DNA of 64,000 bases, taken from assembly GCA_015178975.1 (NCBI GenBank), contig WHVD01000063.1, positions 372,001-436,000 on the forward strand, read 5' to 3'. This DNA is from Hysterangium stoloniferum (taxonomy: Eukaryota > Basidiomycota > Agaricomycetes > Hysterangiales > Hysterangiaceae). Under the pieces are notes generated by a model. It had not been told where the DNA came from and ran no database searches. It worked only from the letters and a program-made list of their open reading frames with translations. How positions within the stretch are numbered: position 1 is the stretch's first letter; each line of letters starts with the position of its first letter. This document shows, piece after piece, positions 45,493 to 57,054 of the stretch. The translations under genes were made by a program, and so were the position numbers.

Positions 45493-45921
45493 GCCTGTTG
45501 TCCCACGAGTGGCCAGGCTGAAGTATTCTGTTATTTGTGGGGACTAGGAGTTGTGAGCAGGGCTCTGAGGTCTGGCATCAGAAATCCGGGAGGTTAGGAG
45601 AATGTGTACTAGGAGTTCTGAGCCAGAGGCACAATTCGACGCTAACGTAGCGGATGTGTGATCTGGGAGGTTGGGGGAATGCGTACTAGGAGCAAGGGAT
45701 GCTCCAAGGTACGATTCGACGCCAAATGTACCAGACGATTTTTGCGTCTATGGGCGCAGTGCAGCGGGTTTCTCAACTTTTTCGAACGGATTTTGCGTCT
45801 AGTGGGCGCAGCGGGTAGTTTCAAGATTTTCGGATGGATTTTCAGATGGATTTTTTGGACGGATTTTGCACCAAGTATGTATGGATCTACTATGGGCTCT
45901 CAACAACATGCAAAGTGGGCG

Positions 45922-46056
45922 TGTTAGAAGTCATAGTATTGCATGTTGTCGATGCTCGGCTATTTCATACTTTACAGTAGCTTAGTCATCACATGTATTT
46001 CGGTAGGGACTTTGTCATCCCCTCAGCCACATGAAAACCCGTTGCATATTCTTACA
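45922..46056 (+). repeat. 3' LTR of the TRIM
   Basis: 135 bp, TGTTAGAAGTC ... TTCTTACA; it differs from the 5' LTR by caccca/cagcca and ttca/taca. Confidence 0.93.
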
Positions 46057-46199
46057 ACAAGCACCAATTGTCTGTTTATAGGATTTCCCGCCCAGACTCC
46101 GTTACATCAAGACTCGTTACGTTCGACCTCATTACGACACATATCAGTCACCGGACTTCCCCCAGACTCCATCTCTGTCTATGTCCGTCTTCGTCCGCT

Positions 46200-46610
46200 T
46201 AGAATCCCGTCACCGCTCTAATCGAGCCCCGTTCCCATTTTAGTCAAATGACCTGTCACGATTTAGGACTCCGCTCCCGCTCCATTTCCCGTTATGGGTT
46301 ATGCTTTGTCACGATTCGGACTCCGCTCCATTCCGTCCCATTCCTAACAGCAAACTTGGTGTTTACTATTCCCGTTTTATGTTTTGTTAGTTTCGTTTTG
46401 TCATTACTGGATTTGGTATGTCATGCACTCCACGGTCTATATAAACTGGCAGATGTTGTACATACAATCCAGTCAGAAAATTAGCTTAGAGTCCTCCCAG
46501 TAATCTAATAACATTTTCCGCTCTAAACCCTTGCTTGATTCACATCGCTCGCACTAGTTGGAGCCCACGGGCTCCGGCGCATCTATCTCTCTCAACCAGT
46601 ACATATGCAT
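46200..46610 (+). repeat. LTR fragment, family D
   Basis: Well-preserved family D sequence with caaacttggtgtttactat, tactggatttggtatgtcat, a TATA-like ggtctatataaactggcag and tgttgtacatacaatccagt. It is the reverse complement of the copy at 53099-53560. Confidence 0.75.
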
Positions 46611-47173
46611 TGGGGGTCTGATATGCTGATTGACAGGTGCATGATCACTGGTCCCCTCTTAAAGAAGATGTCCCACTAGCCAAAATTCAGCATGCTGAAA
46701 TGAAAAACACCAGTGAGTTCTAAGAGGGTAGGGAATATGTAGACTTGCCAAGACAAAGACCAAGTATCTGAAGGGATTTAGCATGCTGTGTACTGAGGAT
46801 TCCATGAAGTCACTAGATTTAATCAGGATGCCTTCATGTTCAACAGTTGCTTCTAAAGATGGTAATCACATGTGTGGAGGTGCCAGACTGAGTGGTGTTC
46901 AGTGGAGCTCTAAAAGTAGTTCACATATGTGGGACACTGAACTGGGAGTGTCCAAAAAGCCTAATGATGGGTGGCCAGCAGAGCCTCCATGCCCTGGCTG
47001 AGGAAATTGATCATCAGATGTCCAGACTATATGATAACCCAATACCCAACAATCAATGGATCATAAGTGGGTTAGTTGCATCCCAGGATTGCCAAGTAAA
47101 CGAAAACCAACTTTGTCATAAAATGACCTAAAGTTTTCCTTACAGAAGGGTGACCAAAATGGTCTTTTGAGGA
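46611..47173 (+). other. Retroelement-derived DNA, not assigned
   Basis: Short open frames and no clear domain. Its position before a polypurine-like tttgaggagtga and the LTR at 47174 suggests the decayed 3' end of a gypsy element. Confidence 0.35.
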
Positions 47174-48000
47174 GTGATGTTACAACTGTGTCACAACCTG
47201 AAGAAAACCGACAACACTATCACCTCAAGTTATCATCATGTCTTCATATCAGCCACCATCAGTAAACCTGACACTGACGTACACCCTCATGGCGATCAAA
47301 CCCCACTACAGCCCCTGTCAAATTATACTCATACTATCTGGTTATACTCTGATATGTCCTTTTATCCTTTTGATGATCCATTTCACATATGCCCGTATAT
47401 ATACTTGTAACTCATGGTCTGTTTCCTTTTTTGTAGTTACTGCCCTCGGTTATTCATGGCCTCTGACTTTATCGTAACCTTTCTGTTCCTAGTCAAGTTT
47501 ATTTGTCACCATTGGACATTTCTACTCTTCCCTTAGTTAGTATTTTCTAGATGCCAATGACTCGTATATAAACCCACTGTAATGTAGCTACTAAGCAGTC
47601 AGAATATTGACTTAGATACACCTCCAGTCTCTGACTCCACTATCTGTTCACGACCTCCACACTCTGATGCCATCTGATTTCATGACCCAACCTACAGTTA
47701 CAACTTTGACCTTGACTTCAATATTTGTCACTTTGGTTTTCAACTGTTTGTGTATGGCTCAGTTTCCAATTGCTGAGTATTACCCTATACATTTGAAATT
47801 TAAGGACATTTGATGGTACCTTTGTGAGGGTGCAGCACATAAGCTGAAGCCAAGTCCATCTGTACTCTGTAATATTCCAATACTCCTGTTACTAATCCCT
47901 GGAAACTCCCGAACTAATTCCCCAAAACTCCAAGGACATATTGCCAGGAAGTGTCTGGAATATCCATTGGAAATTCTGCCCTGAGCTCCGGAACTTAACA
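47174..48000 (+). repeat. Probable LTR of another gypsy family
   Basis: TGTTACAACTGTGTCACAAC begins just after a purine tract, and the stretch ends at CTTAACA (48000), about 827 bp. It has a TATA-like tcgtatataaaccc near 47560 and a family-like cataagctgaagccaagtcc block near 47840. No target-site duplication was found, so both borders are tentative. Confidence 0.5.
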
Positions 48001-48559
48001 GAATCAGATGGTGAAGTTGAAAATGGTAGTCCTGAAATTTGGAAACTTGGTCAAAGAAAGAATGCCCATCAAAATGTCAATCCGAGAATGTTGGCTTTTT
48101 TGAGAAGGTCGATTCAATCTAGAAGGTCAGGAACTGTTCATTGAATGGTTGAAAATGGGTTGGAAAATGACTTCAAGACTGAAATAAAATTGATGTGCAA
48201 AGAAATGTCGAAAATGGAAAAGATGATTGAGGATGTATGTAGTTGATGAGGTGAAATAGTTCAGACAAGATTTTTTCAATTTGTCAAAGAAATTGGTTGA
48301 AAGTGGAGATTTTAGTGAAGAGACTGATTTAAGCATTAATAGTGGGAGATTTATGTAGAGGGGAATGGTTTAAAAAGATAGCATATTTGAGAGAAGAGGG
48401 AATTGAAGCATGTAGTTTTGAAATTTTGATTTTAATTGATTTTTTGAAGTGTTTTTCAATATGTCAAATAAATGTCAAAAATAATGTTAAAATTTTTTTG
48501 AGTTGAAATTTTTAATGTTGTGGAAGATTTGCATATTTTGATGAAATTCTTCAATAAGG
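48001..48559. other. AT-rich degraded DNA
   Basis: Very AT-rich, no domain recognised. It is probably more of the degraded gypsy element that follows. Confidence 0.4.
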
Positions 48560-50110
48560 TCAGTTCAAGATCTTGAGATCCTAACCAAGAAGTTTCTTCA
48601 TCTGTCCCTTTGTATTCTATCCAAGCAACTAAATATCATCATGAGTCCTTGTATCTTTTGTCAAATTTTGAATCCAAAATTTCTTGAATTTCATATTCAG
48701 GTTCTTCTTCAACATAAATTGGAGGTGGAGGTGGTTGTTTTCAATTTGGGAAAGTATCAGGATAAAATGGTTCTAACATAGAAATGTGAAATATGGGATG
48801 AATTCCTTTGAGATGATTGGGGAGTTTTAATGTATATGAATGAGATCTGGGTTGAGCAATGATTTCGAAAGGGCCTAATAATTTTTCTGATAGTTTTTTG
48901 AGGGTCAAGTTGTTCAAATAAAGTTGGATCATACGAAAACTTGAGAATGGATCAGAAAAATGATTGCTTCTTTTCAATGTATGTATGTCAGCATGCTTTT
49001 GATAACATAATTGAGCTTTCTGGTATTTTATTTGAGATGTTTATGTAGAGCTTCAAGATATGTCATATAATCGCGAGGAAGAGCAGAAGCTAGATCTTTT
49101 TCAGGGTAAATTTCTAACAATGGATGATAACCTTTATTAGCAAAAAATGATGTTTCACCAGTTGTTTCAGAAGATGCATTATTATAAGCAAATTCAGCTA
49201 GAGAGTAGTTCTGCCCAATTGTCTTTTGATAATTGCAATATATTTGTGAATATTGTTCAAGGGTTTTATTGACTCATTCTGTTTGTCCATCGTATCCCAA
49301 AGTAAAATATAACTTCATGTTATGGTCGAAGAGAGATCAGAAGCAATCCAATGGGTCGATGTCATGGAGTTTTTGATTTTGTATATGTTATGCATGACAA
49401 AAATCAAATCTTGAATATCTTGTTGAAGTCATGGCCAAAAGAAATTTCAATATATTGTTCGATACATTTTCATTTGTCCAAAATGACCTGTAGTAATATG
49501 ATCATGTCTTGATTGAAGAATTCAGAGTCAAATATTTTGATAATTGGGAATGTAAATCCTATTTCAAAAACATAGAAAGTTTTGTTCATTTTGTTGCCAA
49601 TCTTCTTTTTCTTTGACATTGTCGGAAATCTGTTGAATCTTGTTGAGAGTAAATTGATCTTCTTTTTGAGCTTTTAATATATCTTTTAATAGTTGATCAG
49701 TATCCATAATAAAAGTAGCTTTTCTCACTATTGAAAGATAATATGTTACACAAAGAGAAGCATTGATTTGTTCATTTGTAAATACTGGTCAAAGATTGGT
49801 CAGATTCTTTTTTGAGTAGTCAGGTTCATTCAGATAGATGTCATTTCTTCTTGAAAGAATACATATCTGTTTTCAAATTTAGTTTTCCCAGTTGGAATTG
49901 AATAATTAAATTGAAAGTTGATAAATATTTGGCTCATCGAGCTTGTTGTTGAGACAGAATTCAAGTTGTTGCAAAATATTCGAGATTCTTGTGATCTGTT
50001 AAAACTTCAATTGGTTCTTTTGTTCCTTCGAAATAATGTCACCAAATTTTGAAAGATTTGAATATTGCTGATAATTCTTTGTCATAAGTATCATAATAGT
50101 GGTGGAAGGA
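48560..50110 (-). pseudogene. Heavily decayed gypsy pol: RNase H, integrase, chromodomain linker
   Basis: Reading the minus strand from 50110 down: YDTYDKELSAIFKSFKIW and GTKEPIEVLTDHKNLEYF are RNase H. Integrase remnants follow through 49200. At 48977-48741 KKLSEKLLGPFEIIAQPRS and HPIFHISMLEPFYPDTFP are the conserved block after integrase. The order matches the family A element at 59-61 kb. The DNA is strongly AT-biased, with many stops (often TGA or TAA at CGA/CAA positions), so it has been decaying by C-to-T change for long. Confidence 0.85.
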
Positions 50111-50389
50111 GAGGTGGAATATGAGGTTGAGAAGGTATTGGACAGTAGATGGAGATATGGGTGAATTGAATACCTTATAAAATGGCAAGGTTTTGGCATG
50201 GAACATAATAGCTGGGAACCAGGGCATAAGGTATTTGCCCCTGCCTTGACAGCAGATTTCCACACACAACATCCAGAGGCAGTAACAATTCAGGGCCCTG
50301 TTCGAGGATCAAGGCAACCTCCAAACACCTCAAAAGGTCAAGCCTGGACTCTATTGGCAGCAACGTCATGTCGGGACGCCATACCTTAA
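50111..50389 (+). pseudogene. Chromodomain end of a different gypsy pol
   Basis: The plus strand encodes EVEYEVEKVLDSRWRYG, one TGA, then IEYLIKWQGFGMEHNSWEP, a retroelement chromodomain, followed by a short tail to the stop near 50389. Such chromodomains of Ty3/gypsy integrases steer insertion to marked chromatin. This gypsy lies on the plus strand, opposite to the decayed pol beside it. Confidence 0.85.
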
Positions 50390-50401
50390 AAAGGGGGGTG
50401 A
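50389..50401 (+). other. Polypurine tract
   Basis: aaaaaggggggtga sits between the pol stop and the LTR start. Confidence 0.8.
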
Positions 50402-50703
50402 TGTCAGGGGACAATCTTAAGTTTTCCAATTTCACTCCTGACTTTCCTTAATATAGTTTCATAAATAAAGGGTGAGGGCACTTGCTGTTATCACATTTTC
50501 AAACTCCACTGCACCTTTAGTTAGTCACCCACTAGCTGAGGATTCCTTAGACTTTTCTCTTCGGATTTCCTCTGCTAGGTAAGTAATACTGTATTCTACA
50601 TGTATGTAACTAGATAGGTATAAAACTCACTTCGGATTTCCTCTGCTAGTACCCCAGCTCAGTCATAGTGCGAGTCAGCGTGGTCTAGAGAGTCGCCCTT
50701 ACA
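50402..50703 (+). repeat. 3' LTR of the plus-strand gypsy
   Basis: 302 bp from TGTCAGGGGACAATC to CGCCCTTACA. It contains a direct repeat of cttcggatttcctctgctag at about 50559 and 50631. Confidence 0.8.
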
Positions 50704-50719
50704 GCAATCCATCATCTGG

Positions 50720-51035
50720 AGGATGTGGTGCACCTTTGTGAGGAAAGGTATGTATTTCCTTTATCTCGCTTTCATTGTTAACCTTTGCCCCATTCTACTT
50801 TAGAGGTGTACTTCTGTACTATCTACCACCCTACTCGCCAGACCTCAACCCAATTGAAGAGGCTTTTTCTTTTGTCAAGGCTTACGTGTGCTAGCACAGT
50901 GATATTTTTCATGCAGCTGTTGAGGCCAAAAATGAGTGGGCCATCCATTCATTTCTTTATACTGCACTGGCAACCATCACTCCTGAGCATGCATGTGGGT
51001 GGATGGGACATTCTGGATACATGTAATACACTTTC
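50720..51035 (+). pseudogene. Tc1/mariner transposase C-terminal fragment
   Basis: It encodes LYYLPPYSPDLNPIEEAFSF, the DDE-transposase signature of the Tc1/mariner group that includes the last catalytic acid, then VKAYVC, a stop, and AVEAKNEWAIHSFL. A candidate small intron (gtatgt...tttag) precedes it at about 50747-50801. The first two catalytic Asp and the inverted repeats are missing. Confidence 0.8.
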
Positions 51036-51170
51036 TCTTGTTTACTTCCCTACAACACACTCTTAAATATAACATTTTATCTTTACAATATGGTGCAATC
51101 AGTGTGTAATTGGTCTAACATAAAGTGTAGTAGGCATTTGGGCATATTTCTAAATTTCACAAAAGAAAAT

Positions 51171-52984
51171 CTAATGCTTTTTAGACACAACTTTGAAGCC
51201 ATATTCTTGTCCAGCCTTGGATAGGTTGATCAAAACCACAGCCTGTTCCATCATATTGAGACCAAAACCTTGGATAATATGGTCCCTGGCAAATGTTCCA
51301 AGCATATCTAATGTCATCTCCAATGCTCCTTGAGCATCAAATTTGTCCCGTAAGGCCACCCATCCACTAAAGTGAACCTTCACGGACACTTCAAGAGTAG
51401 TAAACCATTCTTCGACTGTTGTTAATGGCCCATTACCATGGTCAAGTTCACTAGATGGTTCTGGTGACTGTTTGTGCTGGCAAGACATGCTATGGCTCCG
51501 ACTGGATGAAGAGCTTCGGGTCCCGACATTGAGAATAAGATTGGTAGGTAGCTGCAATGTATTAGTTGAGATGGGTGCTTATAGTCTTTGTGCACCACCT
51601 CAGCAGCTGAGTTCTTTCTGGCACAGATCATGATGAAAATCAGCAAAGATGTCTGTATGAGGAGGACTATCTAGTGTAGCCTCAGGGGGTGTAGCCAACT
51701 GAAAGTAGTATTAGCACTTATTATAATTAAATATATGTTGCTTACTATGGCACTAGTCCAAGCTCAGAAGTGAGGTAGGGTAATTTTAGCACATTTCCCA
51801 TACTTATTGGTCATGCATAGTTTATCCTGGCCACAAATTTGACATTTTTTCAATTTTTCCAGCAGCTGCTTCTCCATGACTTTGTAAGGTGCATTGTAGC
51901 CTGCATTTTCATAAGCAAGGTCATCAGCACTGATTGGTTCAGTATCAGATTCTATAAAATAATTTATGGTGGGGCTGTGCTTTTTGCTCTTCACAGCCAT
52001 CTTGATGGTACCAGTCTTATAAGGCTTCTTCTTGTCAACCCAGAGTTCTTTAGATGACTGAAAATCCACCAAGAACTAAAAACATGTCATCAGTTTGAAT
52101 ACAGCATCCAAGAGCACATACTTACACCATCTGGTAATTTAATTTCTACAGCGGCACTGTCACCTTTCTTTGCAACTTCTGTGGGATATAATTTAGAAAC
52201 AAACTCCCAATTCACTTGATTTTGGAGTTGTAGATAGTTTGTTTGTCCATTGTAAACCTAACAAAAAGTGTAGGCCACTTCTTAGGATGACAGTGAATTA
52301 GTGTACCAGTTGAAAATATTGTTTCAATGACAGTGTCATATGGCTCATGAGCCTTAGCCTCAACTATCCCAACAACTTTTGTGCTTCCATCCATATATGG
52401 AACATGAAACTGAACATCTATCAGAGTGTGAAATATGTTTAAAAAAATAGAATCATATGCAACGTACTCAGAACAGATAAGACAGGTGCTGCTGTCTTTT
52501 GTGCATCTTGCACCTTTTTGGCAACTTTGTGCTTGCCAGTAGTCTTTTGTTTATGAGGAACATAGTCAAATGCATCACTCAAATCATTTCCATCTGACAT
52601 ATTTGCAACACTGTTCACATCATGATTGTCAGTCCTAACCTGTCCTGCATCATCCTTAGAATTGCAATCAGAATTCTCATCCTGATTCTCCTGCACAGGC
52701 AACAATAGAACTATAGGAGATTTTTTTAAGTTAGTATTCACATTATGGGGCCTTTTGTAGGTATCCACCTTGCTATCTGTTTGAGAAGCCTGAGCAGAAG
52801 GGGCATGAGACCTACAGCCCTCTATAATGTTGTTAGGGTCCACACTATCACACTGCCTTTTCAGACTTGATTTCTTCACTGTAGCAGGACCAGTTGAGTC
52901 ACTGGGTATCTGCTTTTGACTCATGTGTGTGTAAACAAGGAATTTTGTGGGGTGAAGATGTGTCACAGTGTGACAACTGCACAT
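51171..52984 (-). CDS. Unrecognised multi-exon gene with a small zinc-binding motif
   Basis: I do not recognise the family. The exons on the minus strand appear to be 52984-52460, about 52430-52255, about 52210-52125, 52072-51750, about 51700-51560 and 51557-51171, separated by short GT-AG-like gaps. The first part is acidic and Asn/Asp-rich with a basic KTTGKHKVAKKVQ end. The middle has YMDGSTKVVGIVEAKAHEPY and a C-x2-C-x5-C-x7-C motif (CQICGQDKLCMTNKYGKC). The last exon is helical and amphipathic (EEWFTTLEVSVKVHFSGW, NMMEQAVVLINLSKAGQEYG). Every exon is open without stops although all the DNA around it is decayed, so it may be functional or recently inserted. It could be a passenger of a DNA transposon. 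Confidence 0.5.
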
Positions 52985-53098
52985 GGATGATCCACTCAGT
53001 TAGCAAGATGCATCTGTCTCAACACATCATTTAAAACTACATACAGATCTCAATTATAGGTACAAAGCTGGCTAAATATTTAATTATAGTATGTTAAG

Positions 53099-53560
53099 GT
53101 GCATACACAGAGGGTTTCCAGAGAAACCTGTAGGAAATCCAGTAGGACTTGGCTTCAGCTTATAGGCTGCACCCTCGCGAGATCGTGTTGTCCAATTTCA
53201 AATGGGCAGATGGGAATCCCAGGGAGTCTGGGCAGGGTTCGTGGGTCAAGAGGTTGTGGGTCGAGAGGTTGTGGAGTTGAGATAGATTAGTTGGAGGTTG
53301 AGTGATAGATGCGTCGGAGCCTGTGGGCTCTGACTAGTGAGAGCGGTGTGATTCAAAGAGGAGTTTAGAGTGGAAAATATATTAAGATTACTGGGGAGAA
53401 TCTAAGCTGATTTTCTGACTGGATTGTATGTACAACATCTGCCAGACTATATAGACTGTGGAATGAATAACATACCAAGTCCAGTAATAATGAAAACGAA
53501 ACTAACAAACATAAAATGAGATAAGTAAACACCAAACTTGGTGTTAGGAATGGGATGGAA
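53099..53560 (-). repeat. LTR fragment, family D
   Basis: gtaggacttggcttcagctt, ccctcgcgagatcgtg, gggaatcccagggagtctgg, ttttctgactggattgtatg, tctgccagactatataga and accaaacttggtgttagga in order; the reverse complement of 46200-46610. Confidence 0.75.
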
Positions 53561-53599
53561 AGAAGAGTCCCACTGGCTTGTAGAGAGTACCCCCCTCAT

Positions 53600-53823
53600 T
53601 ATAGAGCAAGTATTAAGCTGACATACACATACTTCTTGTGGGCGAGAGCACCCACAAGCATACATGGACTCTCGAACTAATAAAAAGGGGGTATGACCCA
53701 TATTTATGAGTGATAAAAAGAGAATAAAAAATATAAAACATAAAGGAAATAATGGCATTATAAAGCGGCTAAGGGCTAAGGCTTAGAGCCTTTAGTCGCG
53801 CCTCCTATGTGACCTATCCTTCA
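53600..53823 (+). repeat. LTR fragment, family C, with 35-bp hairpin
   Basis: gcacccacaagcatacatgg and ctcgaactaataaaa match the complete family C LTR at 62610-63084, and the fragment ends at CTTCACA as that family does. An inverted repeat at 53765-53799 (gcggctaag ... ttagtcgc) lies 24 bp from the end. Confidence 0.65.
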
Positions 53824-53879
53824 CAGGAGGTGAATATGAGGCTCCCTATGTACTCTTGATATAGCAATTTCACTATTTC

Positions 53880-54151
53880 TTCCTTTTCTTCATTTATCTC
53901 TGGTCATACAATAGCATTGACATTGATTCTGAGGATGATTGGGACCTAACTGGTTTTGAATTTTGTATGTTAAATTTCTTCACAATATTTTCAATATAAT
54001 CCTTTTGTGCTATGAATATGGATTTTGATTCTGTGTCACATTAGATACTGGTCCCCAAAATCCAGTGGACTTCTACTTCTCCTTCACTCAAAACCCCAAA
54101 CCATTCACTAAATATCTTTTCTAGATCAAGAAGATGATTTTTGTCTGCTAC
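53880..54151 (-). pseudogene. Copia reverse transcriptase, second part
   Basis: The minus strand encodes KNHLLDLEKIFSEWFGVLSE, GEVEVHWILGTSI, KSIFIAQKDYIENIVKKFNI and QNSKPV, the part of a copia reverse transcriptase after the YVDD box. The part before it continues at 55418-56140, beyond an inserted LTR. Confidence 0.85.
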
Positions 54152-54156
54152 ATATG

Positions 54157-55417
54157 TGTGAGAGGTACGGTGAAATATACTCAGGAAATATAGTCTGGAT
54201 GAGCTCATACTATATTCCCTTTATTATTTCTACTCTCTCTATTTTTATTATACACTTATAATTAGTTCGACGACCTATGTATGCAGTACATCGACTCTTG
54301 TGGGTGCATACACGCCAGACTTATGTATTCTAGCGCCTGTAGTTAAAACTCAGACACTTTTTACCTCGCAACCACGACTTATCCAGACACACAGTTAGTG
54401 TCCTGTAAGTCGTGATTGAGGTATCATCTGGACCGTCACAGACAGGTTTCAACTATCTACATAATCTTAGTTTCAAACTGTACCAGTCGAAACCCCATTT
54501 ATATCTCAATCCACGCGGACCACATCCACACTATTCTACCATTTGACTCTCATTACTCTTTTCTACACTCGAGCAGTCACTCAGAATTGCACCTAACGGT
54601 CGATTCCTTTACTTTGTTGTAGCTATCTACTCTACCTTAGATAGTTACTTCACTCAGACTGTTAAGTGCCGTGTCGGGAACTTATTCCGGAACTATCGGG
54701 AAGTCACCGGAAAGTCGGGAAGTCACCGGAAAGTCGGGAAGTCACCGGAAAGTCGGGAACAACTAGATAGGGTCAGGACGTCGGCTTCAGCTTATGTGCT
54801 GCGCCTCTACGCAAACGCTCAATGTCCTTAATTTCAGAGGTGAGACTTGTGATGGGAGTTACGGATATTCAGAGTTCCGAAGAGTTCCAAATATCGAGCG
54901 TACAGAAAGACGGGAGAAGGAATAAGAAACTAAGTCGATATCAGATCTAAGGTAAAGTACAAATTCGCGGAAACTAATATAAGTCTGCTCATTATTGTAC
55001 TACAAACTAAGACAATAATAAGATGGAAACGGAAGTGTTCTTAAAACGGAAATACAATAAGACATATTAGGAAGGCAATATTCCGTAACAGGAATATAAC
55101 AAACAAACGAGTGAATACTTGTCAACGGACAAATTACCAAATGCGGAACAAGGGAAGAATGCGGATGATACGGTAACTATGATGTTCCGTAGTCGGAGGT
55201 CAAAGTCGGAAGTCGGGGATCGGAAGTCGGGAGTGGGAGACCGGAAGTCGGATATTGAAACATCCGGGAACGGGTCGTAACACAGACGTATTGAACTAAA
55301 TAGTCAATACTTGTTCAGCGTGTGTTGAACTTAGACAGTCAATACAACTACGTGTCGTACCTAAACAGTCGATATTCTTCGTATATAGAACGGTTAGAAC
55401 TTCCACCACTCTTCACA
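54157..55417 (-). repeat. Solo LTR, family C, split by a family A solo LTR
   Basis: On the plus strand it runs TGTGAGAGGTACGG ... ACCACTCTTCACA and shares ttagttcgacg, cttgtgggtgcatac, actcagacac and agaacttccaccactcttca with the complete copy at 62610 (reverse complement). The flanks are ATATG and CTATG, a 4-of-5 TSD, in the copia reverse transcriptase near its YVDD box. Without the nested LTR it is about 630 bp. Confidence 0.8.
54660..55282 (-). repeat. Solo LTR, family A, with TSD CAGAC
   Basis: On the plus strand it runs TGTTAAGTGCCGTG ... GGGTCGTAACA, 623 bp, flanked by CAGAC at 54655-54659 and 55283-55287. It is the same family as 57237-57784. It is longer than those because of three tandem copies of ggaagtcaccggaaagtcg near 54700-54755. 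Confidence 0.95.
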
Positions 55418-56140
55418 CTATGGATGTAGCATTGTCAACCCAGAAGGTTACAATGGCCCAAGTATTGTCATCCGAGATCTTGAAAAATATGGTGCTGTCA
55501 TAATTGGAATATATTTACATACATACATTCTCTGACCATAAGATTCCACAATGTTTTCCTCCACTCATTACCTCCTTGTTTGGTGCCATATGGCACTTTC
55601 AACAATGGTACTGCCAAATGTTCCTTCCCTGGTTCTTTCTGGTTGTTCCACCCAAACCTTTTCTTTCATTGTCCCATGTAAGTACACTGACTTGACATCA
55701 ACTTGTTGTATTGCTAAATTTTGGGATGCACCCAGAGCTAGTAGAATACAAAAGGATTCCCACTTCATTACTGGTGTGTACAGTATGTTTCATTGAAGTG
55801 TAATCCAAGAATTTGACCAAATCTTTTTATGACAATGCATACTTTTCTTTTTGCCAATTCACCATTTTTGTAGGATCCACAATACACTGTTCCCATTCTT
55901 AAAACATGTGTCCCTGGTGGTGGTTCTTCAGGTGGGCCAAATACCTTGTGATCCACCATATTTTTTCACTCAGCCTGCCTCGCTTCTTTCCATGTCCTCT
56001 CCAGGCATATTCAACACTTCCTTGATTGTGGGGTCTCTTCCCATAGCAGAAAAGATTACCAGTTCATCATCTGTATTGTTACAGCTGTTCCAGGTACCAA
56101 TGGTGGAGTTCCAATTTCAATAAAATTCCATTTTAGATTG
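55418..56140 (-). pseudogene. Copia reverse transcriptase, first part
   Basis: The minus strand encodes FGQILGLHFNETYC, MKWESFCILLALGASQNLAI, QQVDVKSVYLHGTMKEKVWV and EQPERT, the start of a copia reverse transcriptase (family VVRWESFRxLLALAA, QMDVKTAYLxG, EQPEGF), with frame changes and stops. It continues at 53880-54151 after the LTR. Confidence 0.88.
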
Positions 56141-56759
56141 TCAAATGAATAACACTGTATCTTGCAAACAGGGTGTGATTAAGACACAACAATTTGGGAT
56201 ATATATATAGTAGTATGAGGCATTGTGCCTATAACTTAAATGTAGCTTATTACATGGTATTTATAATTTACTCCCAAACCATTGCACTGGCTCTCCTGCC
56301 TCCATTTTGGCTTGGATGAGCCTAATGATTGGTGTACACAATATTGTTTATGGCATATAGCTACTTAAAGTAGTAGTCACACAATACAAACTCAGACACT
56401 TTTCAACCCCGACAACCATCACCTGCACACGCAAGTACTGGTTCGGGGCCTTGTCTAAAACAAACCTTCAGTCTATCTCTCTTCCTAGATTTACAGTAAC
56501 TACACTTCACACTGAAACAGTCAAAGTCAGTTACTATTATTTGACTCGACTTCAACCTCTTGCTTCGTGTGGTAAGAATATCCATCGTAGCTCACTTTCT
56601 TAGGATATTCTCTCTTTCTCTCACAATATATACTTTCTCTCCTCTACTTGGCCATTGGCCTAGCTAGCTATGCAGTTGGATCGTACCATTAGGTCAATCC
56701 GCTCTTGTAATCATCTACCGATCACACCTTAAAGGTCAATCATAATCTATATTTTGACT
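56141..56759. other. Decayed LTR-like DNA
   Basis: aactcagacacttttcaacc near 56390 resembles the interior of the family C LTR (actcagacactttttacctc near 54347), so a decayed copy probably lies at about 56380-56730. No gene. Confidence 0.4.
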
Positions 56760-57054
56760 ACCTAAAACTACTAGTCGATTGTATTTCGTACTATCACTAG
56801 TCGATAACAATCGCACATTGAGTGGTAAACTACTCGACCCTTTACACCTCCCTTGTAACACAACTGGATATTGCTTACTCTGTCAACAAATTATCTCAAT
56901 ATTCATCCAATCCAGTGCAAACTCATTGGAACTTAGCCAAATGCATTCTGAAATACATATCTATATACTACCCACTATTTTAAACTTTGAGGGAGGAGTG
57001 TTATGTTTATACAGATATTCAGATGCTGATTTGTGGGCAATACTGAGGACAGAT
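56760..57054 (+). pseudogene. Copia RT/RNase H fragment
   Basis: The plus strand reads SQYSSNPVQTHWNLAKCIL, KYISIYYPLF and YSDADLW, paralleling ILSQFMENPGQVHWEATKRV and YTDADWG of the copia element at 1850-2000. It is cut at 57055 by a family B LTR. Confidence 0.75.

Larger units (their letters stand above)
45050..46061 (+). mobile_element. TRIM (1-kb LTR element without pol), TSD ACAAG
   Basis: Two 135-bp LTRs (45055-45189 and 45922-46056) begin TGTTAGAAGTC and differ at only two positions by eye. The whole is bracketed by ACAAG at 45050-45054 and 46057-46061. The primer-binding site ggttatgggcccc follows the 5' LTR at once (45190) and a purine-rich gcaaagtgggcg precedes the 3' LTR. The 732-bp interior has no retroelement protein. 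It is a terminal-repeat retrotransposon in miniature, young by its LTR similarity. It uses the same initiator-tRNA-type primer site as the LARD at 26166, so the two may be served by the same copia-type machinery. Confidence 0.95.
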
